A stretch of 64,000 nt of DNA from NCBI GenBank assembly GCA_030686995.1, contig CM060697.1, positions 39,171,459-39,235,458 on the forward strand, read 5' to 3'. Below, one piece after another: positions 43,060 through 55,752 of the stretch. Origin of the DNA: Artemisia argyi. Lineage: Eukaryota; Streptophyta; Magnoliopsida; Asterales; Asteraceae. Below the pieces are notes generated by a model, which ran no database searches, was not told the origin of the DNA, and was given only the letters and a program-made list of their open reading frames with translations. Positions within the stretch are counted from its first letter, which is position 1; the number at the start of each line of letters is the position of its first letter. A program made the translations under genes and the position numbers.

Positions 43060-44375
43060 TACAGGTAGTCTAGATTAGTGAACATTGATGTCTTCAACTA
43101 ACGCTGAGGATGACCTTGAAGCTCTCTCTTCCGAATAAACCTCGGCTTTGATCTTTTTCTTTGAGCTTTGTGTGAAGCGTCTTTGAAGACAAGCAATGAG
43201 ATGCTTGGTATCATAATGTTCCAACATATTACAACGTTCCCTAATCATGTTTTCATGGAAGCCCCTATATCATGATTTATACTTTTTGTGTTCCAACAAT
43301 CACCCCAAAGGGTAGATCATGGGGTCTTCCGTTGTAAGGCAACTGATCTTAGTATCTTCGAGCTTCAATGTATTGCATCAAGCGTTTTTATAATGCTCGA
43401 AGTTCCTGTCATTCTTTTTTCATCTACAAAACTCTACTTATCAGTGCATGATATTCAACATCCATCTTTAGCTGCTTGAAGAACATCTGATCCAAAAAAT
43501 ATTCCAACGTCACTTGGGATGTTCTGGTGAGTAACGTGAGGTTTGGGTGCAGGTTTGACTTTCTTAAAGATATCTCTCATAAAGCTATGGTCAAAGTCTT
43601 ATGGATTGCATGATTCCCAAGTAGACGAGGCTTTAAACACATCAGTTATCAGCTGATTGTTTTATCTTTAGTCGTCTTATCATTCATTCATAGTAGAAGA
43701 TATATTGTATTGATGTTTCAGCCCTTTCATCATATTCCTCGTTACTTTCAGCAGTAGACTTACCAAATGCAGATGATACTTCCTCGGGCTTTTCAACCAT
43801 TGGGTTTTCATCTTGCACCACTAACTCCTTATCTTCTGCAACTAACCCATCTTTCTCCAACTCCTGCTTTGACTTAATTCCCCCTTCTTGTAACTTTGCC
43901 TAATACACTTCAGCTACTATACATTCATCTTCTTGCACAACGTGTTCAAAAACATCTTTCAGAATTAATTCTGTGGAGTGTTCTTCGACATCTTCAACAG
44001 GTTTTGATGAGCATGGAGTTTTTGTGATTGTTGGTGAGATGATGTAGATTGTTCCATGATTGTAGTACCATCAGCTATTGAAGATCTCAATCTCGTATGC
44101 CATTTCTCCCCCTCAGGATTATCCTGATGGAGGCTACGAATTTGGTTTCGGCAAGTTTGTTTTTTATGATTTTTATGGGGTTTTTAATAGGGTTTTATAC
44201 AGACGAAACCTTCAAGGAGACTGAAAGGTTTTCTGTATTTCTTCCTTGGAGCAGTTGGAATGAGTGTTGTTGTTGTTGCATATGTGATAATATGAGATGT
44301 GATTGTCTGGTAGTCTTCACTATGGATGTTGATGATGTATGAGTTTTTGCAGTTGATGTTGCCTGTGATGTAGGA

Positions 44376-44416
<41 letters not shown>

Positions 44417-45318
44417 GTTGGTGCTGGTGATGATGATGGTGATGGGGTCTTCTCTTCCTTGTTAATCGGTAACTAACTGGGCTCACATAGAGTACCCGTT
44501 AGCAAACTTGTCGATGTAACAAAGAATGATACATGACTTGTTCGCCTAGCTTTCAGAGCTGCCGTGATGTTGACTCTAGTCGGATTTCTGGGTGATCATC
44601 CTGAAGATTCTATACTAGAATCCACTACGCCCGTTCCGAAATCCACAGAAGGATTTATAGAAGCATTATAAAATGAGTTGGTTTAACTCAGAGGTCCTAA
44701 TAGAATTATTGTTGTCAAACTTCTTCTACATCCTAAGCTTCCTTCTAAGTGTTTAAGCTCCAACCCCCTTATCATCTCTATAATTGTCATCCATACGATG
44801 ACTTCAATTCCGATCCAACAATCTATCCTTATCCTCCTTAAAAGTTTCACATTGCACTTGATCCACCCCTTATCTTGCCATAGGGCATCCATTTTTTCGC
44901 ATTCATTATTTTTCTCAAGATTTTCTACTCCTATAGAAATGATATCATCCATAAGTTCCTCCAACTCCACATATTTACTTGGCACTTTCTTTTTAGCACT
45001 TTTTCTTTAGTCATTTCATGACTTCTATTTCTGTGATGTCTCTAACATATGCTTACTGTTTAAAATTACCCTTCTTAATACCTATTTTGGAGCTAGACAC
45101 AACTTTCCTATGCATTTCCTGTGTAGGTCCGATCGGTTTTGAGCTTTCCATAGAAACGCTAGCTACCCTTAAAAATTCCTTTTCTACCTTCGTGTTTTTA
45201 GCAGCAAGATACAATAACACTCTTAAATATAGATAATGCTTATGTGTTGTAGCATTAGGTCTTTGCTGAGATGTGATATCTGTTCACCAAGTCTTCAAGT
45301 ATGAGCTTGATGACCCTC
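43060..45318 (-). pseudogene. Degraded extra coding region of the outer copia element
   Basis: Open - strand pieces in several frames: about 45236-44683 (LYLRVLLYLAAKNTKVEKEF, VSMESSKPIGPTQEMHRKV, then MPSKYVELEELMDDIISIG), a (TTG)n microsatellite (44378-44415), and an acidic piece near 44000-43690 (VEEHSTELILKDVFEHVVQE, KPEEVSSAFGKSTAE). Position downstream of RNase H and composition recall the extra ORF of the inner copia element, but I see no clear sequence match. Stops and frame changes throughout. Confidence 0.4.
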
Positions 45319-45660
45319 TTTTTGGGTAAAGGGGTTAACCCCGGTAAATATATAACCAAAAAATAATGTTAAGTACAAATGGAATGTGGCAGAGGTACCA
45401 CATTAACCTCAAGCAAAACGCTTGATAATTAGTGCTTATGACAGGCCATAAACACAACAAACCTAGCTATATTACAAATCACCTAACTAGGTATAATTAC
45501 AAGAATAATCTTGTAACAAGCAAACATCCAGCATCCACCCAAAGCACAAAGGGAGTAAGGCGGCCCACGAAGCTTGCCTCCTTAAAAACCCTTTCCAACA
45601 AAAAACCCTCACGAAAGGTATAAATGGTTCTTCCTTCTTCTTCGACTTCTTTTGCAATGA
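45319..45660 (-). mobile_element. LINE 3' end inserted in the outer copia element
   Basis: The - strand ends TATATTTACCGGGGTTAACC, CCTTTACCC and a short A run at 45319. Upstream it has GAGGTTAATGTGGTACC and CCACATTCCATTTGTACT, the same as the 3' UTR of the ORF1-only LINE at about 11280-11320. The 5' limit is unclear. Confidence 0.7.
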
Positions 45661-46194
45661 TGTTGTGAATTCAAGGATATACGTGTTCACCTTTTTATGT
45701 AAGAGTTGTAGGTTTGTTGTCTTCCACGAGTTGGATGTGATGCTAGCATTGTTGAAGGTATATGATAATGTTGGAAACAATGTCAGTGATTGCAGGAAAT
45801 ATGGAATGATTCTTGAGAAGTTTAACAATTATGGAGTGATCACAGTGAAAGAATTCTTGGATAACTTGATGGTTAAGAAACTCCAATATGATGAATTTAG
45901 TTTCTGGAAGAAGTTCTTTATTTGTTAGAATGGAAAACTTCATTGACTTCTTCCTGAATGTGTTGTGGTGATTGTTCTTGTTCTTGAGTGATGAGGCGAA
46001 AAATGAACCACTTTTAGGAGGTCATTTAAGCTCGGAATTGAATTTATTTAATCAAATATTACCCTAAATCGTTCCTTTTGTGATTTTAGGTACTTTGGGA
46101 GAGAAATCTGGAAAAGGAAGCAATTTGGACGTTTTTGGAGCATAAAAGTGAAGAAAACGACAAAGTCTTAATTTTCCTTGCTGGGAACAGTAGG

Positions 46195-46412
46195 TGACGG
46201 TGTCAAGAAGAAAATCTTGACGGCGTCAAGAGTAAATTGCATGACGGCCCAGTACAGATTTGACGACGTCACAAGGTAGGGCGTCAAGAGGAAAAAGCAT
46301 GACGGCCTGGAAACACATAACACTTGACGGCGTCAGATCTGGATCAAGGCAGTCCGAGGAGTATTTTGGCGGCGAGATGACGGTGTCACAAATTTGTTCT
46401 TGACGCCGTCAG
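46195..46412 (+). promoter_or_regulatory. Array of TGACGGCGTCA-type palindromes
   Basis: Full or near-full copies at about 46195, 46218, 46261, 46325, 46378 and 46401, with half sites (TGACGG, GCGTCAAG) at about 46242, 46281 and 46300. TGACG is the core bound by TGA-class bZIP factors (as-1 type), so this may be the element's enhancer (inference). Confidence 0.7.
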
Positions 46413-46423
46413 ACCCTATTTCC

Positions 46424-46431
46424 TATATATA
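46424..46431 (+). promoter_or_regulatory. TATA box of the gag-only element
   Basis: CCTATATATAG, just after the palindrome array. Conserved in the right LTR as AATATATAG. Confidence 0.7.
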
Positions 46432-47406
46432 GTTTTCTAATTTTCACATTAAAAAGAGAGAAGTTTTGGAGAAACCCTAAGTACGAACTTGGTACGAATT
46501 TTACAGGTTTTTCAAGGGTTCTTACCCCTTGATCCCTTTCATGTGTAATTGAGATAAGTATTCTTTTAATTCAATCAATATGTCTATGTGTTGGTTGTCT
46601 ATATCTTGTTCTTGTCTTAATTCCATCATGCTAGGCTAGATCTATCTTGTGTTTGCTTGGATCTAATGAAACCTAGATGTTAATTATGTGTTGATTACTT
46701 GTTTATGGTTGTTTTGGATGAATGAATTCGATGTTAGGCTTAAGAAAACTGGCAGATCTCCAATTGGTAACATGCTTGAACGTCTTAAGAAACATGAACT
46801 GACGTGCACTAGGTTTTATTGGTTGTATTTAATGTATGAGTAAATTCTAATGATCCCATGTTAGGAGCTTCTTAGCCGGCTCGACATAGGAGTGAAGTAG
46901 GCACTCACAGGATTGGGGAATTAAGTGCGCCACCCCATGAATGGTATTAAGGAATACAATCCGTCATCCACACAACTATAACAAGTAATTAACGTGTAAA
47001 AGATATCTAGGGAGTAGTGAAATCTAAGTAAACACATTTTCTCCACTTATTGCTCACAACCTTAGTATAATTTAGTTTATTTTCATTTTTAGTATTTTAT
47101 TTTGATTGCATATTTAGTATTGGGTTAGTTGATTAGCAACTAATTCCGCCCAAATCCTTCAAACCCGAGATTTTTACTTGCTTTCTAAAAAAATATAAAA
47201 ATACAAAAATAATCATCCCTCACCTTTAGAACTAGTATTTAGGTTTTCTAATCCTAGCGACACTATTCCTAGCTGAACGATCAATCCCCCGGTACTTGTC
47301 ACTATACTATACTACAACGATCAGGTACACTGCCTGGTGGGGGTTGTAAGCTTCTCAAGATCCCTTGAGAGGTAAAGCCTGATGCGATTCCCACGTATCA
47401 AGTTTT

Positions 47407-47424
47407 TGGCGCCGCAGCCCGGGG
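47407..47424 (+). promoter_or_regulatory. Primer-binding site of the gag-only element
   Basis: TGGCGCCGCAGCCCGGGG, close to the TGGCGCCGTTGCCGGGG site of Tat/Athila-type gypsy elements. Confidence 0.8.
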
Positions 47425-47571
47425 AATAGTTATTGTCTAGGTTAGAATCTCTTTTTATTAGGTCTACTTGCTAGATTCCTTTCTAGTAAGATTTTATTTT
47501 TATTTTTAGGTTTTCTTTAGTCTATCTTATTTCTTTGTGTTTTTGTTCGTAACTCTTCACCACCCGACATC

Positions 47572-49809
47572 ATGGACGATGGGAACATCCTTGAACCCGT
47601 CATCCCACCACAACAAAACCCACCACTAGAACCTCTTAGGCCCCGAACCTTAGGAGAGTATTCCCGACCTAGCCACCAAGGCTACCAAAACACCATTGAG
47701 CTCACCGGAGCCAATGTGACTCCCTTGCGATCCGACACCATCCGGTTGGTGCAAAGCGGATGTGCATTCCATGGACTTCGTTCCGAAGATCCAAATCAAC
47801 ATCTTAAGGACTTCCTAAAAATCGTAGATTCCATAGACCTAGGTGTTGAAACTAGAGAGACAACCCGATTATGCCTATTCCAATTCTCTCTACGGGATCA
47901 AGCTAGTCAATGGCTTGAGCGTTTACCCGCGGGATCCATCACTACATGGGATGATCTCACCACTCGTTTCCTTGCTCAATTTTTCCCACCGGGGAGAACT
48001 ACTAAGCTTAGAAATGACATCTTGATGTTCCAACAACGTCAAAATGAATCTCTTTATGAAGCATGGACTCGTTTCAAGGACTTACTCTAAAAAGTCCCTC
48101 ATCATGGCATAGATCTTTGGCTCCAAGTCCAAATCTTTTATGACCATATCGATCTCTCCACGAGGCGAGCCATTGACCAATTGGCCGATGGTAAGCTACG
48201 TGATCTAAGTGCGGAACAATCATGGGAACTCATAGAAGATCTTGCTCTCTATGACAACGAAAGTTGGAATGATCCCCGTGATTTGAACAAAACGGTCAAG
48301 GCAATATCTTTGCCTTCGAACAATTCTAGCACTCCCGACCGTAGGATCATGGAACTTGAGGACCAAGTCAAGTTTCTCATGAAATCTTACGAAGCTCCTA
48401 AGCCTTCAAGCCAAGTGAACAAAATCACTTCTTCATGCGAATTATGTAGTGGTCCCCACGACACTCACGATTGTGTGGAACTCCCCGGAACAGCTTTTGA
48501 GGACTACGCATCCACGCGTATCGACGAAGTGGGAGATAAGTGGTACACTTTCAAGCCCGAGCCGAACCCTTACGGTGATTCATACAACCCCTCTTGGAAA
48601 AATCACCCAAACCTTAGGTGGAAACAAAATCAACCTAATTCTTCCAATCCGCCTAATCGTTACCAACCAAACGGTCCACCCTCCAACCGTACTTTCAACA
48701 ACAATCCTTCTAACAACTATGGTAGTACCAACAATCTTGAAGGATTGATGTCTAAATTCATGGCATCTCAAGAAGCTCGCATAGCTAGGTTCGAAACCGA
48801 ATTCAACCAACAACAAACGGAGATGACCAACATGATTGACAACTTGTTGAAAGCCCTCAACAACCAAGCGTTAACCACACCTAGGAAGGACACTAGGGAC
48901 ACCAGTAACGGAATCCAAATTAAGGATCCCTCATCATCCAAACATGTCCACTTTGTCAATATTGTCACCATTAAACCAATAGATAAGGAGATAGAAGAAA
49001 GTGACAAGGATGAAGTTGGATTAGAAACCGAGACTAGGGATGAAAGTAGGGAGGTTGAGGTTAATAAGGAAGAGGAATTAGAGGAAGTAGAGCCTAAAGA
49101 GGAGTACTTTGATAAGTTGCCAACCAAGGAAGAACGGGAATACCATAAGGATTTATTCGATAGTCCCGAGAGACCATATATCCTTGGTACACCCCTTATC
49201 AAAATGGGAGACCCCTCTAACATTAACATACCATGCAATATTGGGCACATGCATATATGGAAAGCTTACATCGACCCTAGATCCCCCGTGAACATCATGA
49301 CTAGGACTTATTACAATTGGGTGATGAAGAAACAACTTGATTTTAGGATGATGCCCAATAAGAATCTGATAAGTAATTTTGCAGGAAGAGTGAAGGGATT
49401 GCATGTGATTATAGGGAATCTCACTTATGAGATCGATTTTATGATAGTAGAAGACACTCGTCCAGTGATAGATGCTTGCCTAAGCCAAGTAATATTTGGA
49501 AAACCATTTGTTGAGGCCACTAGGATGAGTTATGATCCGACTCTAGGGATAGTTAGATTCAAGGAAGAAAATGATGAGGTTGCCTATCAAATGCCCTACA
49601 AAATTGAGCAATACCGCCTCCTCTCTAACATAGAAAAAGAACACAAGCAAGCGGCTTATTATAGGAATGAGGAGGATAGACGTAGATGAGTAGAATATGT
49701 AAAGAATAGGATGCTTGGTTTCTACAAAGAATGCTTGCAACTAGGTCCGGAATACAAAACTGGTTTAGAAGACGACCTAGAGAGTGGAACCAACGATGAG
49801 GTCACGTAG
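47572..49809 (+). pseudogene. gag: Gypsy gag with protease-like C-terminal region (two stops)
   Basis: Start MDDGNILEPVIPPQQNPPLE at 47572. The Retrotrans_gag domain has CAFHGLRSEDPNQHLKDFLK, FSLRDQASQWLERLPAGSI and FLAQFFPPGRTTKLRNDI. A zinc knuckle CELCSGPHDTHDC lies near 48448. An Asn/Pro-rich linker, a coiled-coil-prone segment (ARIARFETEFNQQQTEM) and a Glu-rich segment follow. At about 49200-49600 is a retropepsin-like fold (IGHMHIWKAYIDPRSPVNIM) in which the usual D-[ST]-G motif is DPRS, so the protease is probably inactive. Stops: TAA at 48088-48090 and TGA at 49687-49689; the same frame ends at TAG 49807-49809. Confidence 0.85.
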
Positions 49810-51662
49810 TAACCCATGACCTTGAGTCTAGCTACAAGACTCGTAAATAAAGAAAAGCGCTTCTTGGGAGGCAACCCATGTTTTGTGTGATTTTATTTTT
49901 GTTTGTTTGTTATTTGCTTCCGTATGCATGCTTTATTTTTATTGTTGGTAGATCATGTTTCTCAATTAAATAGTGAAAATACTTTAGTTTGTTGTTTTGG
50001 CCTAGTCTTAACTCCACCTAAAAGTATTTTTGCAAAAGATAAGTGTAAGGGGAAACCTCAAATATGTTTTTAAGAAACAAACCGATCATGATTCTCCACA
50101 ATATTAAATGAACATGTATATTCGTATTTGTTAGAGTCAAATGCTTGTATTGAGTCATAATGAAGTTTTGCAGGATTTTCCAGGAAGTAGGACCAAGTTT
50201 TTCCAGAAATTTTTCGAAAACTTAACATAAGAATTTCTGCAGGTCACTTCTGACGGCGTCACGAGTTAACTCTTGACGGCGTCACGTGTAAAAATCTGGA
50301 AATTTTACCAGTTTTGTTTTTCTAATGGAGTCTTATGGTTTTTTGTGAATTATTAAGTTTTATAATCTCCAGGAAATCTGCAAACTTCATTCCACAAGCA
50401 TTATATCTTATTTTGTTTTCTAGGATTTAGTAACTTATATAGGATGCCGCCGATTTTATGCGAGGTTGTCTTATCTATTTTCTCAGGATTTACAGGTTAT
50501 GTATGACAAGAAGATGATTTATATTCTGGATGGGAAGCTTTGATTGTTCATTTTCTTGGAGGAAGATTTAACCTGGCCACCTTATTATCCATACCGAGCG
50601 AATCAGGGGAGTATTTGATTTCATTCTTTTTACTTTTTTTCACTTTTACATTCTTTACTTGAACATTGGGGACAATGTTCATCTTAAGTGTAAGGGGAGG
50701 GTAAAAAGATGATACCTTACATATGCACTTTCGCTTGGGTTTGTTTCGTTTGATAGTAGATGTGTAATAAAACTATGAGAAATACTTGTTAGTGCAATTT
50801 TAGCGCCAAATTTAAATTTTTTTACAACATTTAGGAGTGAAACTTTAGCTATAGCAAGCGTCTCATGGATAGGAGATTGTATGACTAGCACATAACCGTA
50901 TATTCAGAAAAATTTTCCACCCAAATATGTGAGGTTCGCCTTTAGATTTGATAGGAAAAGCATTTATTATTAGTGCTTATGAGTGTACCGGTAGCATTTA
51001 GATTCTAGAACTTGCGTTAGTGATGCATCCCGAGACCGCTAGTGAGACTACATTCGTGTGGTAGGATTTACTACATGATAAGAGGCATTAGGATCACCCT
51101 TGTGTTAAACCCGTATCATAATTACTTGACCATTTAAGTCATATTACTTGGCTAGTTAAGTCAACTAATTTTTCCCACACCCTTAGCGTTGTACTCATTT
51201 TTAGTACACGAAACCCCTAGTACACCCCTTCGAGCCTATCTTTTCGTTTCTAACTTTAAGCATTTTACTTAAAGGAAGAATTTGTTACACCCCACTTAAA
51301 TGTACAACCAAATCGCCTTAGCCTTCCGTGTATGCGCTCATTTTTAGTGCATTATTGTTATTTGTTAAACCCTAAGTTAACTATCTAATTGATTACATGG
51401 TTGCTAAGTCGAGTCATATCTTTGTACATATTGTTTTGGGACGATTGGGACTCATGGGTAAAGTACTTATTTTATGGAGTAATGGGTAAGAACATCATTT
51501 ATTACCCCCATATGTGCGTTAATCTTAAAAGTACTCCAAGTATTTTGATTTTTCTTAATTCGAGTCATTAGTTTAGTTTATTGTAAAGTATGTAAAAATT
51601 CAAGTGTAAGGGGAATGTTCATTCTCTATGATGTATTATTTTGGATCTGGGTAAGAGTGTAT

Positions 51663-51711
<49 letters not shown>

Positions 51712-52295
51712 GGAAAAAAAAAGAAAAAAGAAAAACAGAAAAAACATACGGACTACCATCCATTTTTATTCTATGTTCATTTTATGTTTTTGTTATTTTT
51801 GATTTAATAGCTTAAGTCGAGTCTAGTCTTGGCTTAGCAACGCCACATTGTACATGTAATTAACTAAGATTGTTAACTCGCCACCAGTAAAACTTCCTTT
51901 ATCCAACAAAACCGTGTATTCCATATCCCTACACCTAACGTTACAACCCTTTAAAAGACCTCTTTGATAGTTTATCCTAGGTGCTTACGCCATGTGGTGG
52001 AGGTTTGATCCTTTCCCAAGCCTATGGTAATCTATTTTGTTATGACAGGTAGTGAGAGATATCTTCCGTTTCCATATTGTAATTTATACTTTATTACACC
52101 CGAGAGATGTGAGTATTTAAACACTATTTGTGAGGTGCTAGTATATGACCTCCGTGCTTGTCTATTGGTCTTTAGTGGAATGATTATTTGTTATAATTAC
52201 TTTTATATTAGTGTTAAATGACCCCTAACTTGTATTTTGATTAGAATAAAAGCGCATTTGCTTGAGGACAAGCAAATCTCAAGTGTAAGGGTATA
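49810..52295. other. Non-coding internal region of the gag-only element
   Basis: No RT, RNase H or integrase motif in any frame. Holds two more TGACGGCGTCAC sites (about 50251 and 50274), repeated AAGTGTAAGGGGA words (50040, 50688, 51602), and a poly-A tract at 51665-51710. Confidence 0.7.
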
Positions 52296-53684
52296 CGATG
52301 AGGCGAAAAATGAACCACTTTTAGGGGGTCATTTAAGCTCGGAATTGAATTTATTTAATCAAATATTGCCCTAAATCGTTCCTTTTGTGATTTTAGGTAC
52401 TTTGGGAGAGAAATCTGGAAAAGGAAGCAATTCAGACGTTTTTGGAGCATAAAAGTGAAGAAAACGCCAAAGTCTTAATTTTCCTTGCTAGGAACAGTAG
52501 GTGACGGCGTCAAGAGTAAATTGCATGACGGCCCAGTACAGATTTGACGGCGTCACAAGGTAGGGCGTCAAGAGGAAAAAACATGATGGCCTGGAAACAC
52601 ATAACACTTGACGGCGTCAGATCTGGATCAAGGCAGTCCGAGGAGTATTTTGGCGGTGAGATGACGGCGTCACAAATTTGTTCTTGACGCCGTCAGACCC
52701 TATTTCCAATATATAGTTTTCTAATTTTCACATTAAAAAGAGAGAAGTTTTGGAGAAACCCTAAGTACGAACTTGGTACGAATTTTACAGGTTTTTCAAG
52801 GGTTCTTACCCCTTGATCCCTTTCATGTGTAATTGAGATAAGTATTCTTTTAATTCAATCAATATGTCTATGTGTTGGTTGTCTATATCTTGTTCTTGTC
52901 TTAATTCCATCATGCTAGGCTAGATCTATCTTGTGTTTGCTTGGATCTAATGAAACCTAGATGTTAATTATGTGTTGATTACTTGTTTATGGTTGTTTTG
53001 GATGAATGAATTCGATGTTAGGCTTAAGAAAACTGGCAGATCTCCAATTGGTAACATGCTTGAACGTCTTAAGAAACATGAACTGATGTGCACTAGGTTT
53101 TATTGGTTGTATTTAATGCATGAGTAAATTCTAATGATCCCATGTTAGGAGCTTCTTAGCCGGCTCGACATAGGAGTGAAGTAGGCACTCATAGGATTGG
53201 GGAATTAAGTGCACCACCCCATGAATGGTATTAAGGAATACAATTCGTCATCCACACAACTATAACAAGTAATTAACGTGTAAAAGATATCTAGGGAGTA
53301 GTGAAATCTAAGTAAACACATTTTCTCCACTTATTGCTCACAACCTTAGTATAATTTAGTTTATTTTCATTTTTAGTATTTTATTTTGATTGCATCTTTA
53401 GTATTGGGTTAGTTGATTAACAACTAATTCCGCCCAAATCCTTCAAACCCGAGATTTTTACTTGCTTTCTAAAAAAATATAAAAATACAAAAATAATCAT
53501 CCCTCACCTTTAGAACTAGTATTTAGGTTTTCTAATCCTAGCGACACTATTCCTAGCTGAACGATCAATCCCCCGGTACTTGTCACTATACTATACTACA
53601 ACGATCAGGTACACTGCCTGGTGGGGGTTGTAAGCTTCTCAAGATCCCTTGAGAGGTAAAGCCTGATGCGATTCTCACGTATCA
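52296..53684 (+). repeat. Right LTR of the gag-only element (1,389 bp)
   Basis: Matches 45989-47400. It starts CGATGAGG instead of TGATGAGG and lacks 23 bp of the palindrome array near 52510. Confidence 0.93.
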
Positions 53685-53689
53685 TTGAG

Positions 53690-55719
53690 CCATTTTTGTA
53701 AGATGTGATTTTGAATATGATATGAAATATCTTAAGTACATAGATAAATTTAAATTCATTTATTTCACTTTGTCTGTCTTTCTATGCTCTGGCATTTTTT
53801 TCCGAGCATATTTCTTTTCTTTTTCTTTTCTTATGCTTTCTTGCTTTTATAGCTAAGCGCATGCTCTTTTCTTTTCACATGCGATTTTATTCTCTATGTC
53901 TGTTTTTGTTTTTCCTCACCAAAAGTTTGTTTATTGTGATACTTTTTCAAAAGATTTGTAGGTTTATAGATAACGTTGTTTTATATTGCTCGTGCATTGA
54001 AAATATACGTTTATCTAACCTTTATGAAGTTTTTGGAAAAAGTATTAACATTTGTTTCAAACATAAGTAATCTAGTACGTACTAGATAACTTGTTTTTAG
54101 AAAAACATTTACAAAGATAATTTAATTGCATGAGCTTGAGATTTCCTGACAAATGACAAAACTTTGAACTCTCTATTACGTTGCCTAGTTAAAATAGTCC
54201 ATTATCAGCTTTTATGTGATAACTATTCCTAATAACTATCTTGAAGATGAGAAGTTCTTAGTTAGATCAAGTACAAGTCGTCTCAAAAGAGTTTTTTGTT
54301 GCATAAGAGTGAGATTTCCCGAAACCTATCAAAAACCTTGAATACTCTATTACATTGCGTAGCCAAAGGGATGCATTTTCAGTTTTTACATGACAACTAG
54401 CCCTAATAACCACCTTGAAAATGAGATACTCTTAGTTATGACAGTGTCGAGTTATCTCAAAACCATTTGAATAAACAGATATGAGTGAAAAACATTTCAA
54501 GGTTGCATGAATTGTTTTAATGTTTAAAATTCATAGCATTGGCAACCGAGAAATAATTTAAATTTGAATCCGTCAAAATCATACATTCACTTTGACATAA
54601 TGAAATGTCATTCACAAAGTGTATAATTAACAAAGAGCAATCATAGAAGAGTCTAGTTATTTTAGTTAAACATATGCATCTCGAACTACTTAAAAGCAAT
54701 ATCGAGATACAATCCTAGTCTAATGAATACTAAACTCATCGTATGCAATTGTATTCACAAGTTATAAAAAAATCTTCCTTTATTAAAAAGTTTGATATTT
54801 CTCATTTTAAAATATGATTTTTGAACTTGAGAAATACACTTTTGTGTAAAAAATGTGCTCAATTGTGAAACTTTTATATTTTTGAAAAATAAATTTGACA
54901 AAAATTTAAGTTCCTGAACAAGTAATGACATTTTGGAAAATGTTTTGATCAAATAATTACTTTGTAAAAATTAAGAAAAATAATTACAAGAGTTTTTACA
55001 AAGTATAAAACTTTTAAAAAGTCTTGTAAATATGAAAATTTAGGCAGAGTAACATTTTACCAAGATTGCTCTCGCAATGAATTGGTATTGCAAACATGGT
55101 CAAACATAGTCAACTATCACATTTAACATAAAACACGTATCGCAGACTAAATTTGTGATAGAAAAATTCTATCGCATAAGGTCTCGGAAAGGACTATCGC
55201 AGAGCATTGCTGTGATAGCAAGCTATAATAGGACTTATAGGAAAACTACTATCGCAGAGAAATCAGCTGCGATATCAGTTGTGAGACTGCCATCGCAGCC
55301 AAAGTCTCGCAAAATTTAAATTATATTTAATGCACATTTTGGCTCTATCCTAAAGTCCCGCATTACACCATTTCTGGTGTCGCAACCCTAACTGTTCATC
55401 TTCTTCCCAAAATTGATCCATTTTACCCCAAATCAAACCGTTTACTTTCATAAACTTGATCTAAACATTATTTATTAATCATTTAACAACAAGAATTTCA
55501 TCAAAACTCCTTATATCACAAACCAATATTGATTATAGTGTATTCCCTAAAACGCAACCCTAACAAGTTATTTTCTATCAATGTGATGCATAACAGAGTA
55601 TGAAATACATAGCAAAGATTTAAAATAACAAGTTAAAGATGTCTGAAAACTTACTTTTGCAATGGAAACACTAGATTCAAGAAAACAATGATTTTGCAAG
55701 AGTTTTGCGATAGGAGTGT

Positions 55720-55752
<33 letters not shown>

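Larger units (their letters stand above)
45989..47400 (+). repeat. Left LTR of the gag-only element (1,412 bp)
   Basis: Begins TGATGAGGCG and ends CACGTATCA. The U3 holds the TGACGGCGTCA array (46195-46412) and a TATA box. Confidence 0.93.
45989..53684 (+). mobile_element. Gag-only (TR-GAG-like) Ty3/gypsy element, complete with LTRs
   Basis: LTRs 45989-47400 and 52296-53684, flanked by TTGAG (45984-45988, 53685-53689). A PBS and one gag-type ORF follow the left LTR; the remaining 2.5 kb to the right LTR has no RT, RNase H or integrase. Such elements must use another element's enzymes. The LTR pair is highly similar, with a 23-bp indel and scattered substitutions. Confidence 0.88.

Noticed and set aside
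44184..44486. Poly-Asn/poly-His protein on the - strand
   Set aside because: Produced by the (TTG)n microsatellite at 44378-44415 and adjacent GAT/GGT repeats inside a degraded retrotransposon region.
45665..45928. 87-aa + strand ORF in the outer copia element
   Set aside because: It is antisense to the LINE 3' region and the copia element, with no known motif or promoter; likely chance.
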